A stretch of 64,000 nucleotides of DNA, taken from Desulfovibrio porci. GTDB taxonomy: Bacteria; Desulfobacterota; Desulfovibrionia; Desulfovibrionales; Desulfovibrionaceae. A program made the translations under genes and the position numbers. Positions within the stretch are counted from its first letter, which is position 1. Every line of letters begins with the position of its first letter. The stretch is taken from assembly GCF_009696265.1 (NCBI RefSeq), contig NZ_VUMH01000001.1, forward strand, positions 310,001-374,000. Reading direction: 5' to 3'. The notes under the pieces were generated by a model. It made no database searches and was not told the origin of the DNA. It saw nothing but the letters and a program-made list of their open reading frames with translations. Shown piece after piece: positions 43,974 to 52,411 of the stretch.

Positions 43974-44156
43974 GTGTTGACACTACAGGAAGTTGTTAAC
44001 CGGCAAGGAGAACAAGCCTGTTATGAAAAGTGTACTCTTGCCTCAGCCGTTGCAGCGAAGCTGCTTACGGATGAGGACAGCAGAGATATGGTGCTCGACT
44101 GGAATAAAAGGCAAATTTCGACGCAGCCAGGGAGCAAAAAAACGTAGTGTCAACAC
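43974..44156. repeat. 183-bp element bounded by 13-bp perfect inverted repeats (MITE-like or structured RNA)
   Basis: GTGTTGACACTAC (43974-43986) recurs exactly in reverse complement at 44144-44156. Inside, CCTCAGCCGTTGCAGC pairs with GCTGCTTACGGATGAGG around GAA (44041-44076), with small internal loops. An open frame of 69 codons (from 43938) runs through it but lacks a ribosome site. The element lies between the stops and starts of glmM and galU in otherwise empty DNA. It could be a miniature transposon, or an RNA closed by a terminal stem; no target duplication is seen. Confidence 0.5.
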
Positions 44157-44160
44157 GCCG

Positions 44161-45513
44161 TTAACGCAGTTCGCGCGCCACCACCTCCGCCAGATCCGCC
44201 GCGTAGACCTTGACCTTGTCCTCATCTTCGCCTTCCACCATGATCCGGCAGAGCGCTTCGGTGCCCGAGTAGCGCAACAGTACCCGGCCTCGCCCGGCCA
44301 GTTCCTTTTCCACCCTGGCCACGGCCTCGCCGATGCCCGGACGTTCTTCAAAGGGCAGGCGCTTTTCCACCCGGACATTGACGAGTTTCTGGGGGAAGGG
44401 CGTGAGCAGGCCCGCCAGTTCGGAGAGCGGCTTTTCCTTTTCGCGCATGATCCGCAGAATCTGCAAGGCCGCCAGCAGGCCGTCGCCCGTGGTGCTGTAG
44501 CCCCGGAAAATGAGATGGCCGGACTGCTCGCCGCCAAGCATGGCCCCTTCGCGGCGCATGGCCTCCACCACATAGCGGTCGCCCACCTTGGTGCGCAACA
44601 GGACGCCGCCGTGCTCGCGCATGAAAATCTCCAGCGCCAGATTGCTCATCACTGTGGCCACCAGCATGTTGCCCGGCAGTTCGCCGCGCGCCATCATGGC
44701 CTGGGCGCAGAGGGCCATAAGCTGGTCGCCGTCCAGGACGTTGCCGTGCTCGTCCACCACGATCAGACGGTCGGCGTCGCCGTCCAGAGCCAGGCCCACG
44801 TCGGCGCGCACCTCGCGCACCTTGGCCGCCACAACTTCAGGATAAAGCGAGCCGCAGTGGTCATTGATATTCGTGCCGTCGGGCGCGGTGCCCAGACGGA
44901 AAACCTCGGCCCCCAGTTCTTCCAGGGCCAGCGGGGCCACCTTGTAGCTGGCGCCGTTGGCGCAGTCCACCACGATGCGCAGGCCGGAAAGGGTCAGCTG
45001 GGTCGGGAAGCAGCTCTTGGTATAGACGATATAGCGGCCCCCGGCGTCCTCAATCTTGGTGGCCCGGCCCACCATGCGCGAATCCGGATAGGGCCAGGCC
45101 ATGTCCGGATTGAGGACCATTTCGGCGATTTCATTTTCGGTCTGGTCCGGCAGTTTGTAGCCGTCGGCGTCGAAAAACTTGATGCCGTTGTCGGAAAAAG
45201 GATTGTGCGAGGCGGAGATGACCACGCCCAGATCGGCCCGCATGCTGCGCGTCAGAAAGGAGATGGCCGGCGTGGGCAGGGGGCCGGTCATGATCACGTG
45301 CATGCCCGCGGCGCACAAGCCCGCCGTGAGCGCGGATTCGAACATGTAGCCGGAAAGCCGCGTATCCTTGCCGATGACCACCTTATGCCGATGCGGGCCG
45401 CGCCGGAAGCGCACCCCGGCGGCCAGCCCCAGGCGCAGGGCCACGTCCACGGTCATGGGCGCGGTGTTCACCGTGCCGCGCAGGCCGTCCGTGCCGAAGA
45501 GACGTTCAGCCAT
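44161..45513 (-). CDS. glmM: Phosphoglucosamine mutase
   Basis: This 450-residue enzyme interconverts glucosamine-6-P and glucosamine-1-P for peptidoglycan and LPS. The start [16 protein letters not shown] follows AAAGGAG. The phosphoserine loop is [17 protein letters not shown], the metal loop is [17 protein letters not shown], the sugar-binding GEQSGHLIF and the phosphate loop [14 protein letters not shown] are present. It is the third gene of cdaA-cdaR-glmM, and in Firmicutes GlmM binds and restrains CdaA, so the neighbourhood suggests a cell-wall link to c-di-AMP. A 36-bp gap separates it from cdaR. Confidence 0.96.
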   Translation of the reverse strand: MAERLFGTDGLRGTVNTAPMTVDVALRLGLAAGVRFRRGPHRHKVVIGKDTRLSGYMFESALTAGLCAAGMHVIMTGPLPTPAISFLTRSMRADLGVVISASHNPFSDNGIKFFDADGYKLPDQTENEIAEMVLNPDMAWPYPDSRMVGRATKIEDAGGRYIVYTKSCFPTQLTLSGLRIVVDCANGASYKVAPLALEELGAEVFRLGTAPDGTNINDHCGSLYPEVVAAKVREVRADVGLALDGDADRLIVVDEHGNVLDGDQLMALCAQAMMARGELPGNMLVATVMSNLALEIFMREHGGVLLRTKVGDRYVVEAMRREGAMLGGEQSGHLIFRGYSTTGDGLLAALQILRIMREKEKPLSELAGLLTPFPQKLVNVRVEKRLPFEERPGIGEAVARVEKELAGRGRVLLRYSGTEALCRIMVEGEDEDKVKVYAADLAEVVARELR

Positions 45514-45549
45514 GAAAACTCCTTTTGAACTCGCATGCACAAGCGCAGG

Positions 45550-46491
45550 CTATTTTTTCTTGCGAAAAACCGTAACTTCTTCAGTGGCCGGATTCAAGAG
45601 GGTCATGCCTTCGGGCAGGCGGAAACGCAGCTCCGCCTTTTCGCTCTGGCCCGGCTCCAGGGAAGGGGGCGTGACGCTGACCTCCAACTGTCCCAGATAA
45701 CGGGCGCTCTTGGCCAGGGCTTCGGGCACTTCCACCAGCACGGTCACCTCCTCCGGCTCCACCGTATACTGGCGGCGGTTCTCCCCGGCCAGTTCCACCT
45801 TGCAGCGCCGCGACACCACGGTGCGCCCGCTGGTGATGGTGTACTGCACGCGCACCGAGGAGGGAGTGGCGGTGACCAGGCTGGGCGTGTCCAGGGCGAT
45901 AGTCTGGTGCACGGTGGTGCCCGCCGCCTTGGGATCAAGCATGATGGTCAGCGGCACGCTGGAAATATCCGACACCACGTCCTCGGGTCCGCGCAATACC
46001 ACGGTGGCCGGGGACACGCTGACGTTTTCCACAGTCAAAGCCCCGCCGCGCAGGGGCGAATCCACAATGGTGCGCAGGGGCACGCTGCGCTCCAGCAGGG
46101 TGTCGGCCTTGATGACGATGCGCGGCGGCTGGATATCCACAAGTTCAAAGGCCCGGAAGTTGGGTCCCAGATTGTCACCGCCCAGCGGCACGATCGTGAC
46201 GCCCTTCTTGATGTCCGACAGGTCCACGGCCTGGGTCAGCCGCTGCTGGGGGATGGAACGCAGCAGGGTTTCCGGTCCGCGCAGGCGCACCGTGATCTTG
46301 CTGATCAGGCCGTCGGTGACCACCAGGTTGGGCGGAATGCCGTAATAGTCGATATTCACTTCGACCTGGGCTTCCAGGCGATCGCGCACGCTGACCACGT
46401 ACCACATGGCCACGGCGGCCAGCACGGCCACCAGCAGTGAAAACAGATGCGGCGCGCGCCGCAGCCCGCCATTGTTCTCAGAGGATTTCAT
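45550..46491 (-). CDS. YbbR-domain protein, c-di-AMP cyclase regulator (CdaR-like)
   Basis: This 313-residue protein has an N-terminal membrane helix (LFSLLVAVLAAVAMWYVVSV), with the rest periplasmic. It is made of about three YbbR repeats, seen as recurring VRLRGPETLL, VVLRGPEDVV and VTVLVEVPEAL-type strands. Its start lies 14 bp inside cdaA, so the two are coupled. In Gram-positives CdaR modulates CdaA through the membrane. The C-terminal KKK tail is exposed. Confidence 0.88.
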   Translation of the reverse strand: MKSSENNGGLRRAPHLFSLLVAVLAAVAMWYVVSVRDRLEAQVEVNIDYYGIPPNLVVTDGLISKITVRLRGPETLLRSIPQQRLTQAVDLSDIKKGVTIVPLGGDNLGPNFRAFELVDIQPPRIVIKADTLLERSVPLRTIVDSPLRGGALTVENVSVSPATVVLRGPEDVVSDISSVPLTIMLDPKAAGTTVHQTIALDTPSLVTATPSSVRVQYTITSGRTVVSRRCKVELAGENRRQYTVEPEEVTVLVEVPEALAKSARYLGQLEVSVTPPSLEPGQSEKAELRFRLPEGMTLLNPATEEVTVFRKKK

Positions 46492-47212
46492 TGAGCACCT
46501 GCCTTAAACGCGCCGCGTCCAGAGCGCGCACCAGTTCCCCTTTCATGGCCACGGAAATTTCGCCGCGCTCCTCGGACACGACCACGACCACGGCGTCGCT
46601 CTCCTGGGTGATGCCCAGAGCCGCCCGGTGGCGGGTGCCGAAATTCTGCCCCTTGGCCACGGCCAGCGGCAGAATGCAGGCTGCCGCCATGATCCGCCCG
46701 CGGCTGATGACCACCGCGCCGTCGTGCAGCGGGGCCTTGGGATAAAAAATATTCATGAGCAGCTGGCGGGAGAGCTGGGCGTCCATCCGTACGCCCTCGC
46801 GTTTGATCATGTCGCCGAGGCGCATGCTGCGTTCAATGACGATGAGCGCGCCCACACGCAGGCGGGCCATTTCCACGCAGGCCATGACCACTTCCTCCAC
46901 CCCGCCCTGCTTGAGGTCGCGCCGCCTGAACAGCCGATGCGCGCCGATTTCGCCCAGAGCCTGACGGATGTCGGCCTGAAAGATGACCACAATGAGGATG
47001 AACAAGGAGCTGAAAATATGCTGCAACAGCCAGGTGAGCGTATACAGGCCCATGGTTCTGGACATGAAATACAGCAGGGTCAGCAGCCCCAGGCCGGTAA
47101 GCACGGCCAGGGCGCGGGAGCCGCGCAGCAACTGGATGACCTGGTAGAGCAGCGCGCTGACCAGGGCAATGTCCAGCAGGTCGCGCCAGTCGAAAACAAA
47201 ATGCTCGAACAC
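46478..47212 (-). CDS. cdaA: Diadenylate cyclase (CdaA/DacA type)
   Basis: This 244-residue membrane enzyme condenses two ATP to c-di-AMP. Three N-terminal membrane helices (LLDIALVSALLYQVI, ALAVLTGLGLLTLLYF, FSSLFILIVVIF) precede the DisA_N domain with APLHDGAVVI (the DGA motif) and NFGTRHRAALG (the RHR motif), both required for catalysis. The GTG start has AAGGA before it. It overlaps the downstream ybbR gene. The cdaA-cdaR-glmM set is best known in Firmicutes but also occurs in Desulfovibrionales. No c-di-AMP phosphodiesterase or receptor is in the window. Confidence 0.95.
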   Translation of the reverse strand: MFEHFVFDWRDLLDIALVSALLYQVIQLLRGSRALAVLTGLGLLTLLYFMSRTMGLYTLTWLLQHIFSSLFILIVVIFQADIRQALGEIGAHRLFRRRDLKQGGVEEVVMACVEMARLRVGALIVIERSMRLGDMIKREGVRMDAQLSRQLLMNIFYPKAPLHDGAVVISRGRIMAAACILPLAVAKGQNFGTRHRAALGITQESDAVVVVVSEERGEISVAMKGELVRALDAARLRQVLNEIL

Positions 47213-47224
47213 CGTATGATTTCC

Positions 47225-48577
47225 TTATGCGGTCGCGCCGATTTTTCCGGAGCGGGTGCGTTTCTCTGTGTACATGTCGCCGTCCGCGTGGGCGATCAGT
47301 TCGTCGATATTGTTTCCGTCGCGGGGATAGACCGCCTTGCCCATACTGAAGGAAATCCGGACGTCCCCGGCGCCCTCAACAACCAGGTCTTGCAGCGCGA
47401 CGCGGATGCCGTTGAACAGTTTGTCGGCCTTTTCCTCATTCTCCTGCCCGTAGGCGATGAGAATGAACTCGTCGCCGCCGATGCGCGCGAAAAGATGCGG
47501 AAAGTCCATCCGCTTCCGGACGCGTTCCGTGAAAACCTGCAATATCCGATCGCCCACAGTGTGCCCGTAGGTATCGTTGAAGGTCTTGAAATTGTTCAGA
47601 TCCAGATAATACAGGCTGAAGTAGCCGCCCTCCCCGATCAGGACCGGCAGTCGTTCAAACGGGCCGCGCCGGTTGAGGATGCCGGTCAGCGGATCATGAT
47701 AGGCCATGTTTTCCAGTTGGCTGCGGACGCGGCGCAGATCGAGATTGTGCTGGGCCAGCATGGCCAGCAGAAAGCTGACCAGCACGCCGAGGCTGATGTA
47801 CAGCCAGGACTCGGGATACTGATACCAGAGCTTGATGGGCGAAACACGGAAGAACCAGTGGGCGTTGAAAATGGTAAGCGGCACTTCAATATAGGGCGCG
47901 TCGTCGTTATATTCATACGCGCTGTGCGCGATGACCTGCTTTTCATTGGTCTCCGGACTGACCCGCCAGATTTCATACGCCAGGCCCAGTTCGGACAGTT
48001 TGTCCAGTTCCGCGCCGTTCAGGGCCTGCGGAAATTTCAGGGTAACGGAAACCAGACCCCAGAATAGCTTCTCGCCCTTGCCGTCATCGGCGTACACGGG
48101 CAGACGGCCCACCAGGGCCTCTCCTCCCTGCACCAGAGTGAAAGGACCGCCCAGAACCAGCCGGCCTGTATCTCTGGCTTCCACGGCTTCCTGGTTGCCA
48201 GCGCCTTTTTCAAAAAAATTCAGGCCCAGCACGGCCTCATTGCCTTCGACGGGATACACGGCCCTGACCACGCCGCCCGGAGCCGCCAGCACATTGAGGA
48301 TGGCCGGATCGTCCAGAAGGGTGGCAGCCACCTTTTCGAAATTCTCCACCTTGCCGTTATGCTGCACCACCAGAGCGGAAAGAGCCTGCGTCTTGTAGAG
48401 CAGCCGGGTAAGAACATTGGTGAGCCTGTTGCTCTGGTTGAGGATGATCCTCTCCATCTTGATATACTCAAACTGGTATTTCCGCTCCACCAGAAGGTAG
48501 ACGGCCAGGCTGCACAGAATCAACAGAATGATGAAAGTGGCGGCGGCCCGCCGCGATATGCCGCTGTTCTCAAGCAC
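47225..48577 (-). CDS. Membrane sensor diguanylate cyclase
   Basis: This 450-residue protein has two membrane helices (FIILLILCSLAVYLLV and LYISLGVLVSFLLAML) that bracket a periplasmic CHASE-like sensor domain of about 240 residues. The GGDEF domain has an intact RIGGDEFILIA active site and the upstream DPLTGILNRRG signature. An RxxD inhibitory site is not obvious. The GTG start with AAAGGAT upstream lies 13 bp past folP, which supports it over an ATG 29 codons earlier inside folP. It sits within the block ftsH-folP-(this gene)-cdaA-cdaR-glmM and should make c-di-GMP. Confidence 0.9.
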   Translation of the reverse strand: MLENSGISRRAAATFIILLILCSLAVYLLVERKYQFEYIKMERIILNQSNRLTNVLTRLLYKTQALSALVVQHNGKVENFEKVAATLLDDPAILNVLAAPGGVVRAVYPVEGNEAVLGLNFFEKGAGNQEAVEARDTGRLVLGGPFTLVQGGEALVGRLPVYADDGKGEKLFWGLVSVTLKFPQALNGAELDKLSELGLAYEIWRVSPETNEKQVIAHSAYEYNDDAPYIEVPLTIFNAHWFFRVSPIKLWYQYPESWLYISLGVLVSFLLAMLAQHNLDLRRVRSQLENMAYHDPLTGILNRRGPFERLPVLIGEGGYFSLYYLDLNNFKTFNDTYGHTVGDRILQVFTERVRKRMDFPHLFARIGGDEFILIAYGQENEEKADKLFNGIRVALQDLVVEGAGDVRISFSMGKAVYPRDGNNIDELIAHADGDMYTEKRTRSGKIGATA

Positions 48578-48590
48578 ACGGGATCCTTTT

Positions 48591-49451
48591 TCAATCGGCG
48601 GGGGAAGCATGGGGAGCAAACGCGGCGGCCAGTGCAAGGCTTTGTCGGGCGGCGGCCACGTCATGGACCCGGTGCCAGAATACGCCCCGGCTCCAGAGCA
48701 GGGCTGTGGCCGTCTGGGTGGCCGCGCCCCGTTGGGAAGGGGACAGGCCCAGGAGACCGCCGAACACGGACTTCATGGACAGGCCCATGAGCACCGGCCG
48801 GCCGAAGCCCAGCCAGTCCTCAGGGTGGGAGAGCAGAGCTAGATTGTGTTCCAGTGTCTTGCCGAAGCCAATGCCCGGATCCAGCGCGATGTGGTCTTCG
48901 GGCAGCCCGGCGGCCGTCAGGCGCGCCAGTTCACGCTCGAAAAATTCCAGCACTTCGCGGCGCACGTCGTCATAACGCGGGTCGCGCTGCATGCGATCCG
49001 GGCGGCCCTGGCTGTGCATCAGCACGTAACCCGGTTTATACTGGACCAGCACGTCAAGGAGCCCGGGATCAAAAGCGCAGGCTGAAATGTCGTTGATGAT
49101 CGCGGCCCCCTGCTCCAGAGCCGCAGCGGCGGTGGCCGCGTGATAGGTGTCCACGGAGATGACCGCGCCGGACGCGCGCTGCCGCAGGCCGGTCAGCACA
49201 GGCAACAGACGCTCCAGTTCTTCGGCGGGTTCCAGCGCCGCCGCGCCGGGGCGGGAAGATTCCGCGCCCAGATCCAGAATGTCCGCGCCCTGATCGAGCA
49301 GGTGCAGGGCATGCGTCAGGCCCGCGTGCGGCCCGGCGTGCGCGCCGCCGTCATAAAAGGAATCCGGCGTCAGGTTGACGATGCCCATAACGCCGAAAGG
49401 GGCGGACGCCGTCAGCGCCCTGCCCCCGCGCACGAGCCAGGGCGCATCCAT
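48591..49451 (-). CDS. folP: Dihydropteroate synthase
   Basis: This 286-residue TIM-barrel enzyme joins pterin pyrophosphate and p-aminobenzoate and is the sulfonamide target. Signatures are FGVMGIVNLTPDSFYDGG, GADILDLGAESSRPGA, ISVDTYHA, INDISAC, LDPGIGFGKTLEHN and the C-terminal WHRVHDV. The ATG is 20 bp after the ftsH stop; a longer form starting inside ftsH is less likely. ftsH-folP is a common pair in Deltaproteobacteria. Its product feeds FolC, encoded elsewhere in the window. Confidence 0.95.
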   Translation of the reverse strand: MDAPWLVRGGRALTASAPFGVMGIVNLTPDSFYDGGAHAGPHAGLTHALHLLDQGADILDLGAESSRPGAAALEPAEELERLLPVLTGLRQRASGAVISVDTYHAATAAAALEQGAAIINDISACAFDPGLLDVLVQYKPGYVLMHSQGRPDRMQRDPRYDDVRREVLEFFERELARLTAAGLPEDHIALDPGIGFGKTLEHNLALLSHPEDWLGFGRPVLMGLSMKSVFGGLLGLSPSQRGAATQTATALLWSRGVFWHRVHDVAAARQSLALAAAFAPHASPAD

Positions 49452-49470
49452 AACGGATGCGCCCCGCCGC

Positions 49471-51546
49471 TTACTTTTTATCCTGTTCCGCATGGTCGGC
49501 CGGGTCTTTCAGATCAGCCTGTCCGGCATGGTCCGCCTGCTCCGGGGTGGGCGTCGTGGCCGGTTCCGGACGCGACGGATCAGTTTCCGGAGTCGCCGGG
49601 GGCGTCTGGCCCATGGCGTCGGCCGCAGCCGCGTCGCCGGAAGTTTCCTGGCCCGCATCGTCCGGCTCCAGAACGAAATCGCCGCCCTTGTCCCGGTTTT
49701 GGGGGCCGCCGGGCCGGGAAGATTTCAGGGGCTTGCCGTTGATGTCCAGAGGCGGCAGTTCCTTGTTCTCCATCAACAGATCCAGATCGTCGCCGGTAAT
49801 GGTTTCACGGTCCAGCAGAGCCCGCGCGATGCGGTGCAGCGTTTCCTCGTTGTCCTGCAAAAGCTTGCGGCAACGGGCGTGAGCCTCTTCCACAATGCGC
49901 TTGACCTCGGAGTCAACCAGACGGGCCGTGTCTTCGCTGAAGTTCTTGTTCTGCACCCATTCGCGGCCGATAAAGACCTCTTCCCCGGTCTCGCCGATGG
50001 ACAGCGTGCCCACGGCCTCGCTCATGCCCCACTCGCAGACCATCTTGCGGGCCATGCGGGTGACGCGCTCGATATCGTTGGACGCGCCGGTGGTGATGTC
50101 ATCGAAGATCAGCTCTTCAGCCACACGGCCGCCCAGCAGCACCACCAGATTGTTTTTCAGATAGCTGCGGGAGTAGCCGTGACGGTCCTCTTCAGGCAGT
50201 TGCATGGTCACGCCCAAGGCGCGGCCGCGCGGAATGATGGTAACCTTGTGCACCGGGTCGGAGCCGGGCAGCAGCCGGGCGGTCAGGGCGTGGCCGCCTT
50301 CGTGATACGCGGTGATCCGCTTTTCCTCGTCCGAGAGGATCAGGCTGCGCCGCTCGCGGCCCATGAGCACCTTGTCCTTGGCGAATTCAAAGTCGCGCAT
50401 GTCCAGCTTGTCCTGATTCAGCTTGGCCGCCTGCAGCGCCGCCTCGTTGACCAGGTTTTCCAGATCCGCGCCGGAAAAGCCCGGCGTGCCCCGCGCCAGC
50501 ACCTCCAGATCCACGTCCGGATCCAGAGGCGTGCGCTTGGTGTGCACTTCAAGAATGCGGCGGCGGCCGCGCAGATCCGGCGTGGGCACCACGACCTGAC
50601 GGTCGAAACGGCCGGGCCGCAGCAGGGCCGGGTCCAGCACGTCCGGACGGTTGGTGGCCGCGATGAGGATGACGCCCTCATTGCTTTCAAAGCCGTCCAT
50701 TTCCACCAGCAACTGGTTCAAGGTCTGCTCGCGCTCGTCATGTCCGCCGCCCAGACCGGCGCCGCGCTGGCGACCCACGGCATCAATTTCGTCAATAAAG
50801 ATCAGACAGGGCGCGTTCTTCTTGCCCTGCACGAAGAGGTCGCGCACGCGCGAAGCGCCCACGCCCACGAACATTTCCACAAAGTCCGAACCGGAAATGG
50901 AAAAGAACGGCACCCCGGCCTCGCCGGCCACGGCCCGCGCCAGCAGGGTTTTGCCTGTACCGGGAGGCCCCACCAGCAGCACGCCCTTGGGTATGCGTCC
51001 GCCCAGGCGGGTGAACTTCTTGGGATTGGACAGAAATTCCACCACTTCCGAGAGTTCTTCCTTGGCCTCGTCCACGCCCGCCACATCGGCAAAGGTGACG
51101 CGCGCGCTCTCCTGATTGAGCATGCGCGCTCTGGAACGGCCGAAGCTCATGGCTTTGCCGCCACCGCTCTGCATCTGGCGCATAAAGAAAATCCAGACGC
51201 CGATGAGCAAAAGCATGGGGAACCAGGATACCAGCAGGGTCATGTACCAGGGGGATTCTTCCGGCGGCTCGGCCTTGATTTCCACCTTTTTCTCAATGAG
51301 TCTGTTGACCAGGCCCGCATCCTGCGGAGCATAGGTCTGGATGCTCTTATTGTCCGATGTTTTGCCTATGAGCGTATGTCCCTGGATGGTCACGGACAGC
51401 ACCTGTCCCTCGTCCACCTTGCTCAGGAACTCCGTATAGGGCACCCGTTGCAGACCGGCCTGCGGTTGCTGGAACATATTAAAAAGCATGACCATCGCCA
51501 GGACGATAATCGCCCACAGCATCAGGTTGCGACTGAACTGATTCAA
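49471..51546 (-). CDS. ftsH: ATP-dependent zinc metalloprotease FtsH
   Basis: This 691-residue membrane AAA+ protease degrades misfolded membrane proteins and selected cytosolic targets. An N-terminal helix, a periplasmic loop and a second helix ([19 protein letters not shown]) precede Walker [14 protein letters not shown], Walker B IIFIDE-type ([16 protein letters not shown]), the SRH region ([20 protein letters not shown]) and the zinc site HEGGH (His415, His419). The C-terminal tail of about 70 residues is Pro/Asp/Ala-rich and probably disordered, longer than in E. coli. It is the first gene of the minus-strand block leading to folP, the sensor cyclase and the cda operon. Confidence 0.96.
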   Translation of the reverse strand: MNQFSRNLMLWAIIVLAMVMLFNMFQQPQAGLQRVPYTEFLSKVDEGQVLSVTIQGHTLIGKTSDNKSIQTYAPQDAGLVNRLIEKKVEIKAEPPEESPWYMTLLVSWFPMLLLIGVWIFFMRQMQSGGGKAMSFGRSRARMLNQESARVTFADVAGVDEAKEELSEVVEFLSNPKKFTRLGGRIPKGVLLVGPPGTGKTLLARAVAGEAGVPFFSISGSDFVEMFVGVGASRVRDLFVQGKKNAPCLIFIDEIDAVGRQRGAGLGGGHDEREQTLNQLLVEMDGFESNEGVILIAATNRPDVLDPALLRPGRFDRQVVVPTPDLRGRRRILEVHTKRTPLDPDVDLEVLARGTPGFSGADLENLVNEAALQAAKLNQDKLDMRDFEFAKDKVLMGRERRSLILSDEEKRITAYHEGGHALTARLLPGSDPVHKVTIIPRGRALGVTMQLPEEDRHGYSRSYLKNNLVVLLGGRVAEELIFDDITTGASNDIERVTRMARKMVCEWGMSEAVGTLSIGETGEEVFIGREWVQNKNFSEDTARLVDSEVKRIVEEAHARCRKLLQDNEETLHRIARALLDRETITGDDLDLLMENKELPPLDINGKPLKSSRPGGPQNRDKGGDFVLEPDDAGQETSGDAAAADAMGQTPPATPETDPSRPEPATTPTPEQADHAGQADLKDPADHAEQDKK

Positions 51547-51836
51547 CGCTGCCTCCGTTACGATTTCAGCGCGCCGAACGGCGCGGCCAGTACCGGGTTC
51601 ACGCCCGGTCTGGAGCGGGAAAATACTACCTGCATGCGGCCGGTGTCAAATCAGACAGTACGCGACCGCTCCGGCAGTGCCCAGTTTATAGAATATAATA
51701 TTCTTTGTAAGCTTGGCAATGGGCCGCGTCCCGGCGGGCCGTTTTTGCGGATGCGCCTCCCCGTCCGCTTCGGAGCCCGGGCCGCCTCTTGCGGATACGG
51801 TGTTTTTCACTTATGGTTCCGCTGTCATTACGGCGG
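51547..51836. other. Spacer between ftsH and the tRNA-Sec gene
   Basis: About 290 bp holding the ftsH promoter (minus) and the tRNA-Sec promoter (plus). An AT-rich patch with TATAAT at 51694-51699 is seen, but no -35 partner is convincing for either side. Confidence 0.35.
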
Positions 51837-51930
51837 GGAGACGTGTCGTCACCGGTGTGGCGCCCGGTCTTCAAAACCGGTGGTGGGCAGAAATGTCCAC
51901 GGTAGGTTCGACCCCTATACGTCTCCGCCA
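51837..51930 (+). tRNA. selC: tRNA-Sec (selenocysteine, anticodon TCA)
   Basis: This 94-nt tRNA has an 8-bp acceptor stem (GGAGACGT with ACGTCTCC), discriminator G and encoded CCA. The anticodon loop is CTTCAAA, reading UGA. A long variable arm (GGTGGGCAGAAATGTCCAC region) and the T-loop GGTTCGACC follow, all as in bacterial tRNA-Sec. Together with selA it shows UGA decoding as selenocysteine. Confidence 0.95.
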
Positions 51931-52411
51931 AACGTGACCCGTCCGCGATCCTTCAATTGTCGGCAGTCCAATCCCCTGAAGTTCTCTTCAGATGGGTATG
52001 ACAAATCTCACTGGGGCCTTACGCCTGCCTCCGACGCGACAGAGCAATCAAATGAGCCCGGAAAAAATTTGCCCTTCATGCAGGGTAATTTCATCCGTCG
52101 GCATGGAATTTTTCCCGCCTGAGGCCGGATGGGCGTGTATCGGGGCGGCGTGAAGAAAAACCTCGGGCGGGCATAATTGCATGTCCGGATCCGGTTCTTT
52201 ATTTCCCCAGGGCGGCCTGCCTTGACACGGCTATGCTGCGGGTATAGGCCAGCAAAAATATGGCGTCACATTCCCGGATGATCTCCATGCTGTTTTCCGC
52301 CTGAAGCGGGCGGAAAATCCGTAGCGTGGCGCAATTCCAACAACGGTCTGTTTTCGTTTCTCCCCCCCCTGAAACGAACGCGGTGAACCTTCAGCCTTTG
52401 CGGAGGCCTCT
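51931..52411 (+). other. Spacer upstream of the FecR-domain gene
   Basis: About 480 bp without a gene. A promoter candidate at 52222-52248 is the only feature with support. No known riboswitch or SECIS-like element was recognised. Confidence 0.4.
52222..52248 (+). promoter_or_regulatory. Promoter candidate upstream of the FecR-domain gene
   Basis: TTGACA (52222-52227) and TATAGG (52243-52248) are 15 bp apart, which is short but usable. It would give a leader of about 155 nt. Confidence 0.4.

Noticed and set aside
49375..52122. 915-codon plus-strand frame across ftsH, the spacer and the tRNA-Sec gene
   Set aside because: It reads through a tRNA gene and opposes ftsH; composition is that of a shadow frame.
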